From contig JAATFT010000075.1 of assembly GCA_015655075.1 (NCBI GenBank), positions 1 through 49,965 of the forward strand: a DNA stretch of 49,965 nt. The letters are read 5' to 3'. Origin of the DNA: Clostridiales bacterium (GTDB taxonomy: Bacteria; Bacillota; Clostridia; Lachnospirales; Lachnospiraceae). The position numbers were made by a program, and so were the translations under genes. Shown one piece after another: positions 1-7,233 of the stretch. Within the stretch, counting starts at the first letter, position 1; the number at the start of each line of letters is the position of its first letter. The notes beneath the pieces were generated by a model. It searched no databases. It saw only the letters and a list, made by a program, of their open reading frames with translations, and was not told the DNA's origin.

Positions 1-48
1 CAGAATACCGCAAAGTGGGGCGGTCAGAACGGTGCAATCACGCTCTAG
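1..48. repeat. Truncated copy of a palindromic hairpin element
   Basis: The first 48 bases match the right half of the element at 35314-35478 (shared core caaagtggggcggtcagaac, end cgctctag). Relative to that copy about a dozen bases are missing just before the end. The left part lies outside the window. No coding sense is visible. Confidence 0.7.
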
Positions 49-322
49 GCTGTCCTATATCCTGCATGAGTCGCTCATAAACGGGAACTTCTACTTTGTT
101 GCCGCAGAAGCATATCACAAAGGTCCAAGGTTATTACCTCTTTTATTTTATATCATACGAAGCGTGCTTTATATAAAAATCGGGAGTAATCTCCTGACTA
201 CTCCCTCGTTCATTATTGTCTCCTATTATAGTAAATACCATGGAGGATGTCAATGCCTTTTCAGAAAGGCACATATAATTATTCAGTTTAAGACACATAG
301 CAAATTTACTAAGATGAAGCTC
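49..322. other. Intergenic, no gene recognised
   Basis: Between the repeat fragment and the antitoxin promoter I see no ORF with a convincing ribosome binding site or family resemblance. The open frame on the plus strand here has no Shine-Dalgarno sequence and a composition unlike a protein. Confidence 0.4.
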
Positions 323-351
323 TTTACAAAAAGGTAAGAGACTGCTATAAT
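323..351 (+). promoter_or_regulatory. Sigma-A type promoter for antisense RNA
   Basis: TTTACA at 323-328 and a perfect TATAAT at 346-351 are separated by exactly 17 bases. The predicted start is near 358, pointing towards the 3' end of the convergent toxin gene. Confidence 0.7.
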
Positions 352-356
352 AAAGG

Positions 357-455
357 TAACAGGAAACATAAGTTAAAAACTTATGCTTGCCCGTAGTTTT
401 GATAAAAATGATTATCCTAAACCTTGGACAGTTGCAGGATAATCATTTTTTATTG
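357..455 (+). ncRNA. Putative antisense antitoxin RNA of a type I toxin-antitoxin locus
   Basis: A consensus promoter at 323-351 would start a transcript near 358. It would end at the bidirectional hairpin 405-449, which is followed by a T-run on this strand, giving about 95-100 nt. It contains no ORF with a ribosome binding site. Its last 50-60 nt are complementary to the 3' end of the toxin mRNA read from the opposite strand. This is the arrangement known from TxpA/RatA and BsrE/SR5 in Bacillus, where the RNA antitoxin overlaps the toxin mRNA tail. The boundaries are predicted from sequence only. Confidence 0.6.
405..449. terminator. Bidirectional terminator shared by toxin mRNA and antisense RNA
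   Basis: A perfect 14-base stem (aaaatgattatcct at 405-418 with its complement at 436-449) encloses a 17-base loop. T-rich tracts follow on both strands. The toxin stop codon lies inside the right arm. Confidence 0.8.
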
Positions 456-550
456 TGTATTTTTATTAATACAACAATAAATGTGAGTAACGCCATGATA
501 AACATACCGAAACTTATCATAAGAGATAAAGCATCTGAAACTGTTATCAT
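443..550 (-). CDS. Holin-like type I toxin peptide (35 aa)
   Basis: This short gene encodes a 35-aa peptide beginning MITVSDALSLMISFGMF and ending IKIHNKK: a single hydrophobic helix (about residues 9-28) with a basic tail. That is the signature of the putative holin-like toxin family (Hol_Tox, TxpA/BsrE type), whose members insert into the membrane and depolarise the cell when overproduced. The start follows a GGAAGTGAG ribosome binding site. A promoter lies at 678-706, leaving a leader of roughly 120 nt that contains a small hairpin (about 638-657). A convergent antisense RNA and shared terminator sit at its 3' end. Family recognition is by sequence pattern; toxicity is inferred. Confidence 0.8.
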   Translation of the reverse strand: MITVSDALSLMISFGMFIMALLTFIVVLIKIHNKK

Positions 551-677
551 AAGGCTCACTTCCTTTCTATGTAATATAGTCAAAGAAGTTCACCTCCTCC
601 TATGTAAAATAGAAGGGCAAGCACCTGTGATTATCCCAAGCCAATTAGTTTGGCTTTGTTTCTGTTACCATAAGAGT

Positions 678-706
678 ATTGTATCATAAAACATGGGATA
701 TGTCGA
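678..706 (-). promoter_or_regulatory. Sigma-A type promoter of the toxin gene
   Basis: Read on the minus strand, TCGACA (701-706) and TACAAT (678-683) are separated by 17 bases. The transcript would start near 671 and have a leader of about 120 nt before the toxin start, matching the long structured leaders of type I toxin mRNAs. Confidence 0.65.
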
Positions 707-854
707 GAAAAATCGAACATATGATTGCATTGGTTTTGGAATAAAATTACTTGCTGTCAGTTAAAAATCAAGTGTTTATTCTCCCCATGACATCTTTGCC
801 ATAAGGAAATATTTAAAAGGGATATGGAGCAGGCGAGAGTTAAGGCATTTCCAG

Positions 855-883
855 TTGACATTATTTTCATTAGGATATATGAT
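855..883 (+). promoter_or_regulatory. Sigma-A type promoter for the HD-domain gene
   Basis: TTGACA at 855-860 and TATGAT at 878-883 with a 17-base spacer. The transcript would begin near 890, giving a leader of about 86 nt before the gene at 976. Bases 707-854 show nothing recognisable. Confidence 0.65.
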
Positions 884-975
884 ATGGAAAAAATACTGTT
901 GCTTTATAAATTATAAAAGTACAATCAGTAATATAAGGTACGTACGCGTGCAGGGCACGCAGATAGGAGACTGCT

Positions 976-1542
976 ATGAGTTATATTCCAACCGTTGAAG
1001 AAGCATACGAAATATTAAAAAGATATAATAAGGACGAATTTCACTTAAAACACGGAAAAATAGTATCCGGCGTCATGGGTTATTTTTCCAAAGAATATGA
1101 TCCGGACCGGGTGGATTATTGGAGGGTGGTCGGTATGCTCCATGACCTGGATTTTGAACTTTACCCGGAGGAACATTGTATAAAAGAGCAGGAATTAATG
1201 AAGGAACTGAATATAGAGGAAGGTATTATCCGGGCTGCCGCCAGTCACGGGTACGGCATTGCCGTTGATATTAAACCGGAGTTATTTATGGAGAAGGTAC
1301 TCTATGCCGTAGATGAATTAACCGGTTTAATCGGAGCCGTGGCAATTATGCGTCCGTCAGGGAGCGTATCGGATCTGGAGGTAAAATCCGTAATGAAAAA
1401 ATATAAGAACACCAATTTTGCCGCCGGCTGTTCCAGGGAGGTAATAAATAAAGGCGCCGCTATGCTGGGCTGGGAACTGGCGGAATTAATCGATAAAACT
1501 ATTCTGGCGATGAGAAGTTTAATCCCCGAGATGAAAATTTAA
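976..1542 (+). CDS. HD-domain hydrolase-like protein
   Basis: A 188-aa soluble protein without signal peptide or membrane segment. Residues 54-59 (MLHDLD) carry the His56-Asp57 doublet of the HD metal-dependent phosphohydrolase superfamily. Further candidate metal ligands are His23/His26 near the start and His86 in a SHGYG motif. Members of this family of HDIG-like proteins hydrolyse phosphate esters or nucleotides, but the substrate of this clade is not known. The start follows TAGGAGAC at suitable distance and a consensus promoter at 855-883. It is a single gene, convergent with the anti-sigma gene downstream. The family call is fairly secure; the function is not. Confidence 0.75.
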   Translation: MSYIPTVEEAYEILKRYNKDEFHLKHGKIVSGVMGYFSKEYDPDRVDYWRVVGMLHDLDFELYPEEHCIKEQELMKELNIEEGIIRAAASHGYGIAVDIKPELFMEKVLYAVDELTGLIGAVAIMRPSGSVSDLEVKSVMKKYKNTNFAAGCSREVINKGAAMLGWELAELIDKTILAMRSLIPEMKI

Positions 1543-1628
1543 TTTTCAAATACCCCGAAATAAATACCTGAAATTTCATGGGACGGTTTCAAAACCATAA
1601 ACCTTATTACCTGCAAAAGGTTGTATTC

Positions 1629-1708
1629 GTAAGACAATTTATGCAAGAAAGAGTTTGCAAAGCAAACTCTGCGCTGACACTTGGCCTCTTTGCGGCATAA
1701 TACCTTAC
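1629..1708. repeat. Nested inverted repeat in convergent intergenic region
   Basis: A perfect 9-bp stem with 3-base loop (1650-1670, agagtttgc and complement) sits inside looser outer arms beginning gtaag (1629) and ending cttac (1708). It lies between the convergent ends of the HD gene and the anti-sigma gene. It lacks the T-run of a standard terminator. The rest of 1543-1848 holds no gene I can support. Confidence 0.4.
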
Positions 1709-1848
1709 AAGCGTCATGCGCATCCTCGGTGGGATTTTTTATTGAATAAGGCGCAATTTCCTGTTCGATAAAAAATGCACGGATACCGACGGCCGGAAAG
1801 AGAATGCCGTTTATATCCGCGCAGCTTAAATGTAAATTTAGTTGATAT

Positions 1849-3522
1849 TTATTTTTTTCCCTTAACAGGATCATATCCGACTACCGTCCATATACCGGTG
1901 GAATCCTGCCTAATCAGCCGTTTTAAGTATACGCGGCTTGCAGGTGTTACATCACCGGATATTTCCGCAATCGCCGTTTCTCCGGTATTTTTAACAATGG
2001 TAATATCATTACTGTCTATGGGGTAATCTCCCACAATTCCTTCCGGTGAGATTAACAGGCTTACAAATACCTGCGTTACATAAATCGGATCCAGTCTCCA
2101 TGGTGAATGACCGCCATCCGCACTTTTTTGCTCATTTTCTTCCACTTCCAAATCAACAGAAACTTCAATTTGAGGTTTATCCGTGTCATTTTCCCCTGTC
2201 TGCGGGATAACAACGTCACCTGATATAAATTTTTCCGCAAAATCCTTCAATTCGTCAAGGGTCAGATTTCCATATATGGTATATTCCATATTATCTTCCT
2301 GCCAGCGGAGGGAGCTTATCGCGTTTTCCTCCGAATAGGCACCGCCTCCAATATTTCCTGCCCCCGCATCCGGCCCGACTAAAATTTCAGCCGCATTATC
2401 ATCAACCGTGCCCAATATGGCTGCTGAATCCGGTTTGAAAGTATCCGCCGCCTTCTGCTGCGCGATGACGGCGGTTTTTTGCTTGTCCCCTGAGGTATAA
2501 TACATTTTGATACTACTTGTCTTAAGATCCACGGAATACGCTTTCAATTGATATCCATCAGGAATATGCTCCAATAATTTGGGAGTAAATCCTGCCGTAT
2601 GAACGGCTTCTTCCAGATCCCCCACAAATTGCTCCGCATCCGTATTAATAACCTTATACCCTTCCGGTACTTTATAAGAAACCAACTCTTCCGGTATGGT
2701 TTCCGTAAATTCAATGCTTATATAAGTTACCGTATATTGTAAGGCATTCAGCTTAGGAGTCTGTTTTTGCAGCGGCATATCCGTTTCTTTATCAATCCAC
2801 AAACGATAAGGATCTCCGCCCTGAGGCGTCACTTCCAAAACCGATGCCATTCTTCCCGCTATCTCTTCTTCTCCCACAACTTTTACTTCCAATGCGTTTT
2901 TTACATTCTCTATCTCATTGCCGATTTCAAATTTAAACCGGTACGGATCCGGAAATACGGAATAGGTAAATACCTGTTTTGATTCAGGCTGTATCTGCCA
3001 TTTCTTCTGCCCGTTATTTACCGTTATGTTTCCGTTTCCGGATTCGCTTTGTTCCTTAATGTAGTATTTTCCTTCCTTGTCGGCCCAGACTTCTCTTGTC
3101 GCCTGGATTGTTTTCTCTCCTAAATCATTGGTCTGGGTTGTTATAAGAATACCATGATAAGCTTTTATTTCTTTAAAAGCCTGCTCCATGGCATAAACCA
3201 CATTGGGATCTGCCCGAGGCAGCACATAACTTAAAACGGCAACCACAACCATTGCTGCGGCAGCCACTGCTATGGCCGGTATCCAGATTCTCTTACGCCT
3301 GGCTTTCGCCATTCCTAAGGTGCTCTGCTTAACGGATGCTGTCAAACGTTTATAAAAATCATCTTCGGGATAATCAGGTTCCTTCCTATTTCTTAGTAGC
3401 CGGACTGTCCCCATAAGTTCTTCATATTCCGGATCTCCGGTAAATTTTCTATGCTCCCTGGGCTTTTTTTCTTTATTTAATTGATCAATATATTTCGACA
3501 GTTTTTTCTCTTTGTTATTCAT
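1849..3522 (-). CDS. Membrane-anchored anti-sigma factor / LolA-like outer-domain protein
   Basis: About 557 aa. A charged cytoplasmic region (residues 1-78) is followed by one membrane helix (about 79-100) and a large extracytoplasmic part. The outer part begins with a LolA/RseB-like stretch (YAMEQAFKEIKAYHG onward) and continues with a DUF4367-like domain with PEGY/PDGY motifs. Such proteins sequester the ECF sigma factor encoded beside them and release it in response to envelope signals. The start at 3522 is chosen because AGGAGG lies 7 bases upstream; an in-frame start at 3543 would overlap the sigma gene and lacks a ribosome binding site. It lies 11 bases downstream of the sigma gene, in one operon. 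The role is inferred from domain layout and neighbour. Confidence 0.75.
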   Translation of the reverse strand: MNNKEKKLSKYIDQLNKEKKPREHRKFTGDPEYEELMGTVRLLRNRKEPDYPEDDFYKRLTASVKQSTLGMAKARRKRIWIPAIAVAAAAMVVVAVLSYVLPRADPNVVYAMEQAFKEIKAYHGILITTQTNDLGEKTIQATREVWADKEGKYYIKEQSESGNGNITVNNGQKKWQIQPESKQVFTYSVFPDPYRFKFEIGNEIENVKNALEVKVVGEEEIAGRMASVLEVTPQGGDPYRLWIDKETDMPLQKQTPKLNALQYTVTYISIEFTETIPEELVSYKVPEGYKVINTDAEQFVGDLEEAVHTAGFTPKLLEHIPDGYQLKAYSVDLKTSSIKMYYTSGDKQKTAVIAQQKAADTFKPDSAAILGTVDDNAAEILVGPDAGAGNIGGGAYSEENAISSLRWQEDNMEYTIYGNLTLDELKDFAEKFISGDVVIPQTGENDTDKPQIEVSVDLEVEENEQKSADGGHSPWRLDPIYVTQVFVSLLISPEGIVGDYPIDSNDITIVKNTGETAIAEISGDVTPASRVYLKRLIRQDSTGIWTVVGYDPVKGKK

Positions 3523-3533
3523 CATCCATCCTC

Positions 3534-4127
3534 CTAATACCATTCTTTCAAAACAACAGCCAGGGCCTTAAGAGCTCTGTACTGTATTACCCGCACGGTA
3601 GCTTCCTTTTTCCTGATGATTTTGGCTGTTTCAGCAGCCGTATATCCTTTAAAAATGCGCAATTCAATTACCCTGCGCTGCTCCGCGTTAAGACTGCTCA
3701 TCGCAGCTTCAATTATTTCCCTCTTTGCACTGTTTTCAGTAAAATCCTCCGCTTCCGCCACTTCTATATTGTTAATGTCATCCATATCCATCTGGGTACC
3801 CCTTCGTTTTTTTTGGCGCCATTGATCCCGTAAAATATTAATGGCAACTGTTTTAAAAAAATTACTGTAATTATCTATCACTACCTGTTCTCTCTGCAAA
3901 AATTCAAGCGCTTTTGCATAGGTCTCCTGTGTTATGTCCTCGGCTTCTTCCCGATTTCCTACCCTATAATAAATGAATCGGTAAACTTCCTTCCAGGTGT
4001 TTAAGCAAATTTCATCCACTGACAGTACGTTCTGTTCTGTTTTATATCCGGAGTGGATATGGTCACTCTGGATATGTCCACTCTGGAGAGACCTAAATTG
4101 GTTATCCGCAGTTCCTTCCTTTTCCAT
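3534..4127 (-). CDS. ECF-type RNA polymerase sigma factor (module 1)
   Basis: A 197-aa sigma-70 family protein. Region 2 spans about residues 44-105 (WKEVYRFIYYRVGNREEAED, then the promoter-melting helix NFFKTVAINILRDQWR). Region 4 spans about 138-190, with the helix-turn-helix GYTAAETAKI. It lacks regions 1 and 3, as ECF factors do. The first 40 residues are an unusual extension holding a small repeat (HIQSD HIHSG) coded by a 15-bp tandem duplication at 4054-4083. The start follows AGGAGG with an 11-base gap. The next gene downstream is its likely anti-sigma factor. A long palindromic element begins 23 bp upstream, so its promoter may lie in or beyond that element. Confidence 0.88.
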   Translation of the reverse strand: MEKEGTADNQFRSLQSGHIQSDHIHSGYKTEQNVLSVDEICLNTWKEVYRFIYYRVGNREEAEDITQETYAKALEFLQREQVVIDNYSNFFKTVAINILRDQWRQKKRRGTQMDMDDINNIEVAEAEDFTENSAKREIIEAAMSSLNAEQRRVIELRIFKGYTAAETAKIIRKKEATVRVIQYRALKALAVVLKEWY

Positions 4128-4150
4128 CTGCAGCTATTCCTCCTTTCTTA

Positions 4151-4325
4151 ATTCTGAGTACTCTCGGAAACTCTTTGTATGCAGATTTGTGAGATTTTTT
4201 GTCAGCTATGCACAAATTTATGAAGCGTATGTGGAGCGTACGTGGATTAAATTTGTGTGTAGCCGGCGAAAAATCAGCCGCAAAGATGCGGTACAGGGGG
4301 AGTTTCCGAGAGTGCTCAATCCTTT
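4151..4325. repeat. Long imperfect palindrome (MITE-like hairpin element)
   Basis: The ends are near-perfect inverted repeats: gagtactctcggaaactc at 4156-4173 and its complement (one mismatch) at 4300-4317. Similarity continues inward along both arms to a central hairpin near 4225-4243 (gcgta...tacgt around tgtggagcg). The element is about 170 bp, noncoding, and sits immediately upstream of the ECF sigma gene. Size and central GCGTA-TGG-TACGC design resemble the elements at 35151-35478, although the terminal sequences differ. Confidence 0.7.
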
Positions 4326-4370
4326 TTATACGCATGGCATTTGCCTTACATTAGATTAGACGTTAAAAAA

Positions 4371-4408
4371 ATACAAAACGTTACATAAAATTATGTAACA
4401 TTTTGTAT
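4371..4408 (-). terminator. Perfect-like 38-bp palindrome, terminator-like
   Basis: Arms 4371-4388 and 4391-4408 (atacaaaacgttacataa and complement, one mismatch, 2-base loop). A run of six T follows only when read on the minus strand. No minus-strand gene lies upstream of it, so it may instead be an operator or an element boundary. Bases 4409-4575 contain a short direct repeat (actctggcaaa, twice) and nothing else recognisable. Confidence 0.4.
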
Positions 4409-4575
4409 CCTTAAGAAATATTTTATTTGCCAAACTAAATTCTAGCTGTTACCAGAAGTTACTCTGGCAAATCTCTTACTTGAATTTACTCTGGCAAACT
4501 TCATTCAATATTCAGTTTTCTGATGTATTTTTAATTTTTAAGTTTTTTGTTTAATTCCAGAAAAGGGAGAGGATA

Positions 4576-4659
4576 ATGATTGCAAGTGATTTACATGCAG
4601 ATAAAAAAGACAAAAGTACCTGTAAAGATTTGCATTCAAACCAGAATTATTTTAACTAA
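4576..4659 (+). CDS. Possible 27-aa peptide, function unknown
   Basis: A short ORF beginning MIASDLHADKKDK follows a good GGGAGAGG ribosome binding site. It is hydrophilic, lysine/aspartate rich, with one cysteine and no membrane segment. I recognise no family. It precedes the promoter of the second sigma module and could be a leader peptide or chance. Confidence 0.25.
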   Translation: MIASDLHADKKDKSTCKDLHSNQNYFN

Positions 4660-4706
4660 TTTCTAGAGGCGTGACTTATGAATGTTGATTTATGAAGCTG
4701 TATCAG

Positions 4707-4735
4707 TTGAAATTATTCCTTATAACGTATATAAT
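4707..4735 (+). promoter_or_regulatory. Sigma-A type promoter of ECF module 2
   Basis: TTGAAA at 4707-4712 and TATAAT at 4730-4735 with a 17-base spacer. The start near 4742 gives a leader of about 40 nt before the small HTH gene at 4781. Confidence 0.65.
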
Positions 4736-4780
4736 TATAGCGTAATTAATTTCTGTTTTTTAAATTGATATGGAGGAAAT

Positions 4781-4969
4781 ATGATGGATTATATATCTGT
4801 CAAGGAAGCTGCACAAAAATGGGGCATCACGGAGCGACGAATACAAAAGCTATGCGAAGAAAACCGAATTGAGGGTGTGATCCGTTTCAGCAAGGTATGG
4901 TCAATACCTAAGAATGCAGATAAACCCCAAGATGGCAGAATGAAAAAAATAAATATGCGGAGCACATAA
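4781..4969 (+). CDS. Small helix-turn-helix DNA-binding protein (excisionase/MerR-like)
   Basis: A 62-aa protein consisting almost only of a winged-helix motif: YISVKEAAQKWGITERRIQKLCEENRIEG, then a wing ending FSKVWSIPKNADKP. This is the pattern of excisionase-type and MerR-type HTH proteins common as stand-alone genes in Lachnospiraceae. A second ATG at 4784 is 7 bases from the GGAGG and may be the true start. It lies 25 bp upstream of the ECF sigma gene and shares the promoter at 4707-4735, so it may tune that operon. Specific targets are not visible. Confidence 0.75.
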   Translation: MMDYISVKEAAQKWGITERRIQKLCEENRIEGVIRFSKVWSIPKNADKPQDGRMKKINMRST

Positions 4970-4994
4970 GGCAAACCAGAAAGGGGTGATCTAG

Positions 4995-5588
4995 ATGCTG
5001 CCAATCTATTTAGCAATGATCGATACACAAGAGGATAAGGATAAGTTTGAACATTTGTATAAAACATACCGTAAGCTCCTTTTTTACGTTGCCAACAAAA
5101 TTCTGAAAGACGATTATCTCGCCGAGGATGCAGTACATAACACTTTTCTAAAGGTTTTGGAAAACTTAGAAAGAATAAATGAGGCGGATTGTCACAAAAC
5201 ACGCAGCTTACTTGTTACTATTACTAGGAACTATTGCATCAATGTGTATAACCACCAGAAAAATCACCATATGTTTCCATTGGATGAAAACATATGTGAT
5301 GAAGGGAATGAATTTGCTGCACATGCCGAGAATACCGACGGAGTGATAAATGCCGTTCTGAAACTGCCTAAGCTGTACAGAGGACCCCTGACTTTAAAAT
5401 ATGTTCAGGGATTTTCCAACAAAGAGATTGCCAATATGCTGGATATCAGTGAAGCTAATGTGCGAAAAAGACTGGAACGGGCCAAAAAGATGGTTCTTGA
5501 AATACTAGAAAAGGAGGACGCTTTCAATGACGATACGTTTGACAGAAAAGGTACTGAAGGATGCAGTAATCCGGGCCGCTCGGTATGA
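4995..5588 (+). CDS. ECF-type RNA polymerase sigma factor (module 2)
   Basis: A 197-aa sigma-70 family protein. Region 2 lies at about 18-85 (FEHLYKTYRKLLFYVANKIL, DDYLAEDAVHNTFLKV). Region 4 lies at about 115-170 (LPKLYRGPLTLKYVQGFSNK, then EIANMLDISEANVRKRLERA). The start follows AAAGGGGTG at good spacing. The last 62 bases overlap the start of the anti-sigma gene, indicating translational coupling. The tail after region 4 (about residues 172-197) looks like out-of-frame use of the overlap rather than a domain. An alternative start is Met8. Likely targets are the two matched promoters at 6401-6436 and 9499-9534 (inference). Confidence 0.88.
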   Translation: MLPIYLAMIDTQEDKDKFEHLYKTYRKLLFYVANKILKDDYLAEDAVHNTFLKVLENLERINEADCHKTRSLLVTITRNYCINVYNHQKNHHMFPLDENICDEGNEFAAHAENTDGVINAVLKLPKLYRGPLTLKYVQGFSNKEIANMLDISEANVRKRLERAKKMVLEILEKEDAFNDDTFDRKGTEGCSNPGRSV

Positions 5589-6207
5589 TATGGACTCACT
5601 GCCACCCGATTCACAGATTGATCATGAATTCTCCCCGGAATTTATTGAAAAGATGCGGGTACTGATACAGCAAAGTAAAAAAATGGATACGAAAACACTT
5701 CCTGTATGGCGAAGAAAGCTTGTGGTCGGCATTGCCGCTATTTTGGTATTGCTATCCATTGCTGCTATGACCATAACGCCTGTACGGGCAAAAATCCACG
5801 AACTTATTCAGGAAATATATAAGCAATACACCCATATTTCCTTTAGCGGTTCAGGAAATACCGCAGATGATACGGCTTTTCGTCAAACAATGCCCACTTA
5901 CATTCCGGAAGGTTTTAACCTTGTGATCGAGGACCTAGAGGGTACTGTTTTACTTTTTTATGAGAAAGGAATCGACAACATATCCTACGAGCAGATACGT
6001 ATCAGGGATGTTTCCAAGATTATCAATACGGAAGGAGTAGAGCTGGAAGAACTGGAGTTTCAAGGGTTTCCTGCACAATACTATTCCAATCAAGGCGAGC
6101 AGAGTCTCATGTGGTGTGATGACGAATACTTTTACACGGTTTCGTCAACATTGGACAGGGATACGGTTTTTAAGATAGCCGAGAGTGTACAGCCTAAAGA
6201 AAACTAA
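5527..6207 (+). CDS. Anti-sigma factor with DUF4367-like outer domain
   Basis: A 226-aa single-pass membrane protein. The N-terminal cytoplasmic part (1-62) is followed by a helix (about 65-86, VVGIAAILVLLSIAAMTITP). The extracytoplasmic DUF4367-like domain (about 115-222) carries the typical PTYIPEGF and FQGFPAQYYSNQGEQ motifs. The start codon follows AAGGAGGACG inside the sigma gene, with a 62-base overlap. This overlap and order are typical of sigma/anti-sigma pairs, so it most likely holds the sigma factor at the membrane until an envelope signal arrives. A strong terminator follows at 6231-6262, closing the operon. Confidence 0.82.
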   Translation: MTIRLTEKVLKDAVIRAARYDMDSLPPDSQIDHEFSPEFIEKMRVLIQQSKKMDTKTLPVWRRKLVVGIAAILVLLSIAAMTITPVRAKIHELIQEIYKQYTHISFSGSGNTADDTAFRQTMPTYIPEGFNLVIEDLEGTVLLFYEKGIDNISYEQIRIRDVSKIINTEGVELEELEFQGFPAQYYSNQGEQSLMWCDDEYFYTVSSTLDRDTVFKIAESVQPKEN

Positions 6208-6230
6208 GTATCATCCAAAACTTTCTTAGA

Positions 6231-6262
6231 AAAGCCCCGAAACATAATTTTCGGGGCTTTTT
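6231..6262 (+). terminator. Rho-independent terminator of ECF module 2
   Basis: GC-rich stem agccccga/tcggggct flanked by A and T runs (6231-6262), 24 bases after the anti-sigma stop codon. Confidence 0.85.
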
Positions 6263-6301
6263 CATATCTGTTTCAGAATATCATGCCTTTTATCCTTATC
6301 T

Positions 6302-6359
6302 GAAATGTAAATATTTCACAAATTATACTTACCAGAAATGTAAATATTTCACAAATTAT
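6302..6359. repeat. Two direct copies of a palindromic 25-mer, operator candidate
   Basis: The same 25 bases occur at 6302-6326 and 6335-6359. Each begins with a 16-bp palindrome, gaaatgtaaatatttc. The centre-to-centre distance is 33 bp, about three helical turns, so both sites face the same side of DNA. They lie 40 bp upstream of the promoter of the secreted-protein gene, consistent with a dimeric regulator. Confidence 0.55.
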
Positions 6360-6400
6360 TCTCCCTGTGTCAGTAAATTTTGAAAAAAAACTTATAATTT

Positions 6401-6436
6401 TTGTCACAAATGCCCTATCTAATTTGTCTTAATGTA
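6401..6436 (+). promoter_or_regulatory. ECF-type promoter of the secreted-protein gene
   Basis: TTGTCACAAA (6401-6410) and TTGTCTTAATGTA (6424-6436) recur with identical spacing upstream of the lipoprotein gene on the other strand (9499-9534). There is no good sigma-A match here. The GTC-containing -10 and TGTCAC -35 resemble ECF promoters. ECF factor 2, encoded at 4995-5588, is the natural candidate. Confidence 0.6.
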
Positions 6437-6472
6437 TAGAAAAACAAATATTAGACAAGGGAGGTGTTTTCG

Positions 6473-6496
6473 ATGTTTTTTATCGCTTCAAGATAA
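6473..6496 (+). CDS. Possible 7-aa leader peptide
   Basis: ATG at 6473 follows a strong GGGAGG ribosome binding site and codes MFFIASR before TAA. It lies in the leader between the ECF-like promoter and the secreted-protein gene. It could be a translated leader or chance. Confidence 0.2.
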   Translation: MFFIASR

Positions 6497-6552
6497 TAAA
6501 ATTAATGCCATATGGTTGGTATAACAAATTAAACTTAAAGGAGGAAATTACA

Positions 6553-6981
6553 ATGATCAAAAAACTTACATCTTTTGCAATTTGTTTTCTACTTATGCTG
6601 TCAGTCCCTGTAACAGTATTTGCCGTCGAACCAGAAATTCTTTTAGAACAAAGCTCTTCAATTTCGTTGCAATATGTTAACGTTAGCGAGGCAACAAGTA
6701 CACTGGCGATTTCCAGCAATGGTAAGGCTACAATTAAAGGCTATGTGAAAAGAACTAAATCCGGTACGAGTATTGATCTCGAATGCACTCTCCAGCGTTA
6801 TACAAACGGTTCATGGAAGGATATAGAAAGCTGGTCAAAATCTTCGACCTCATCGAAAGCAATAATATCGGAAAAATATACAGTTTCTAAAGGAACGTAC
6901 AGGGTAGAGACTTGCTTTTCTGTAGATGGAACAGGCGACACAGAATCAGGTACTGTATATAGTGAAAACGTAACTTATTAG
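6553..6981 (+). CDS. Small secreted protein of unknown function
   Basis: 142 aa. The start at 6553 is chosen because AAAGGAGGAAATTACA precedes it and a signal peptide begins there (KK, then FAICFLLMLSVPVTVFA with cleavage after FA). The mature part (about 118 aa) is rich in Ser/Thr and predicted beta strands, with a Cys pair (LECTL and ETCFS) that could form one disulfide. It resembles the DUF6147-type small exported proteins of Clostridia, but that match is from memory and weak. It is preceded by an ECF-like promoter and palindromic operator-like repeats, pointing to envelope-stress control. Confidence 0.6.
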   Translation: MIKKLTSFAICFLLMLSVPVTVFAVEPEILLEQSSSISLQYVNVSEATSTLAISSNGKATIKGYVKRTKSGTSIDLECTLQRYTNGSWKDIESWSKSSTSSKAIISEKYTVSKGTYRVETCFSVDGTGDTESGTVYSENVTY

Positions 6982-7057
6982 AGCCTGCATAAGTTTCCAC
7001 TTATTATAGTATACAAAGGATTTTTCTATGCAAAAGTAAGGAAAGAGGTGAACATTC

Positions 7058-7126
7058 ATGGCACATATTAGATCACCGGACAGATTCGTAGCAAGGTTTA
7101 AAAGAATTACTGATGGATATATTTAA
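7058..7126 (+). CDS. Possible 22-aa peptide or gene relic
   Basis: A very short ORF, MAHIRSPDRFVARFKRITDG and two further residues, follows GAAAGAGGTGAACATTC, a good ribosome binding site. The basic, aromatic start resembles the first residues of phage-type integrases, so it may be a relic, but nothing downstream continues the match. Low confidence. Confidence 0.2.
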   Translation: MAHIRSPDRFVARFKRITDGYI

Positions 7127-7233
7127 AGGCTTGTATCAATACAACAAAGTCTATTAAACATTATGCGTATATCCAGCAGATAGGGATTTTACCATGGTGA
7201 TAAAAATATTAATTATACCGGGAGGTTAAAATT

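Noticed and set aside
1539..1874. Minus-strand 111-codon frame after the HD gene
   Set aside because: It overlaps the end of the anti-sigma gene in another frame, crosses a hairpin, and has no ribosome binding site.
4102..4335. Minus-strand 77-codon frame upstream of sigma factor 1
   Set aside because: It lies almost wholly in the palindromic element, shows no family resemblance and no ribosome binding site for its start. It arises from the repeat.
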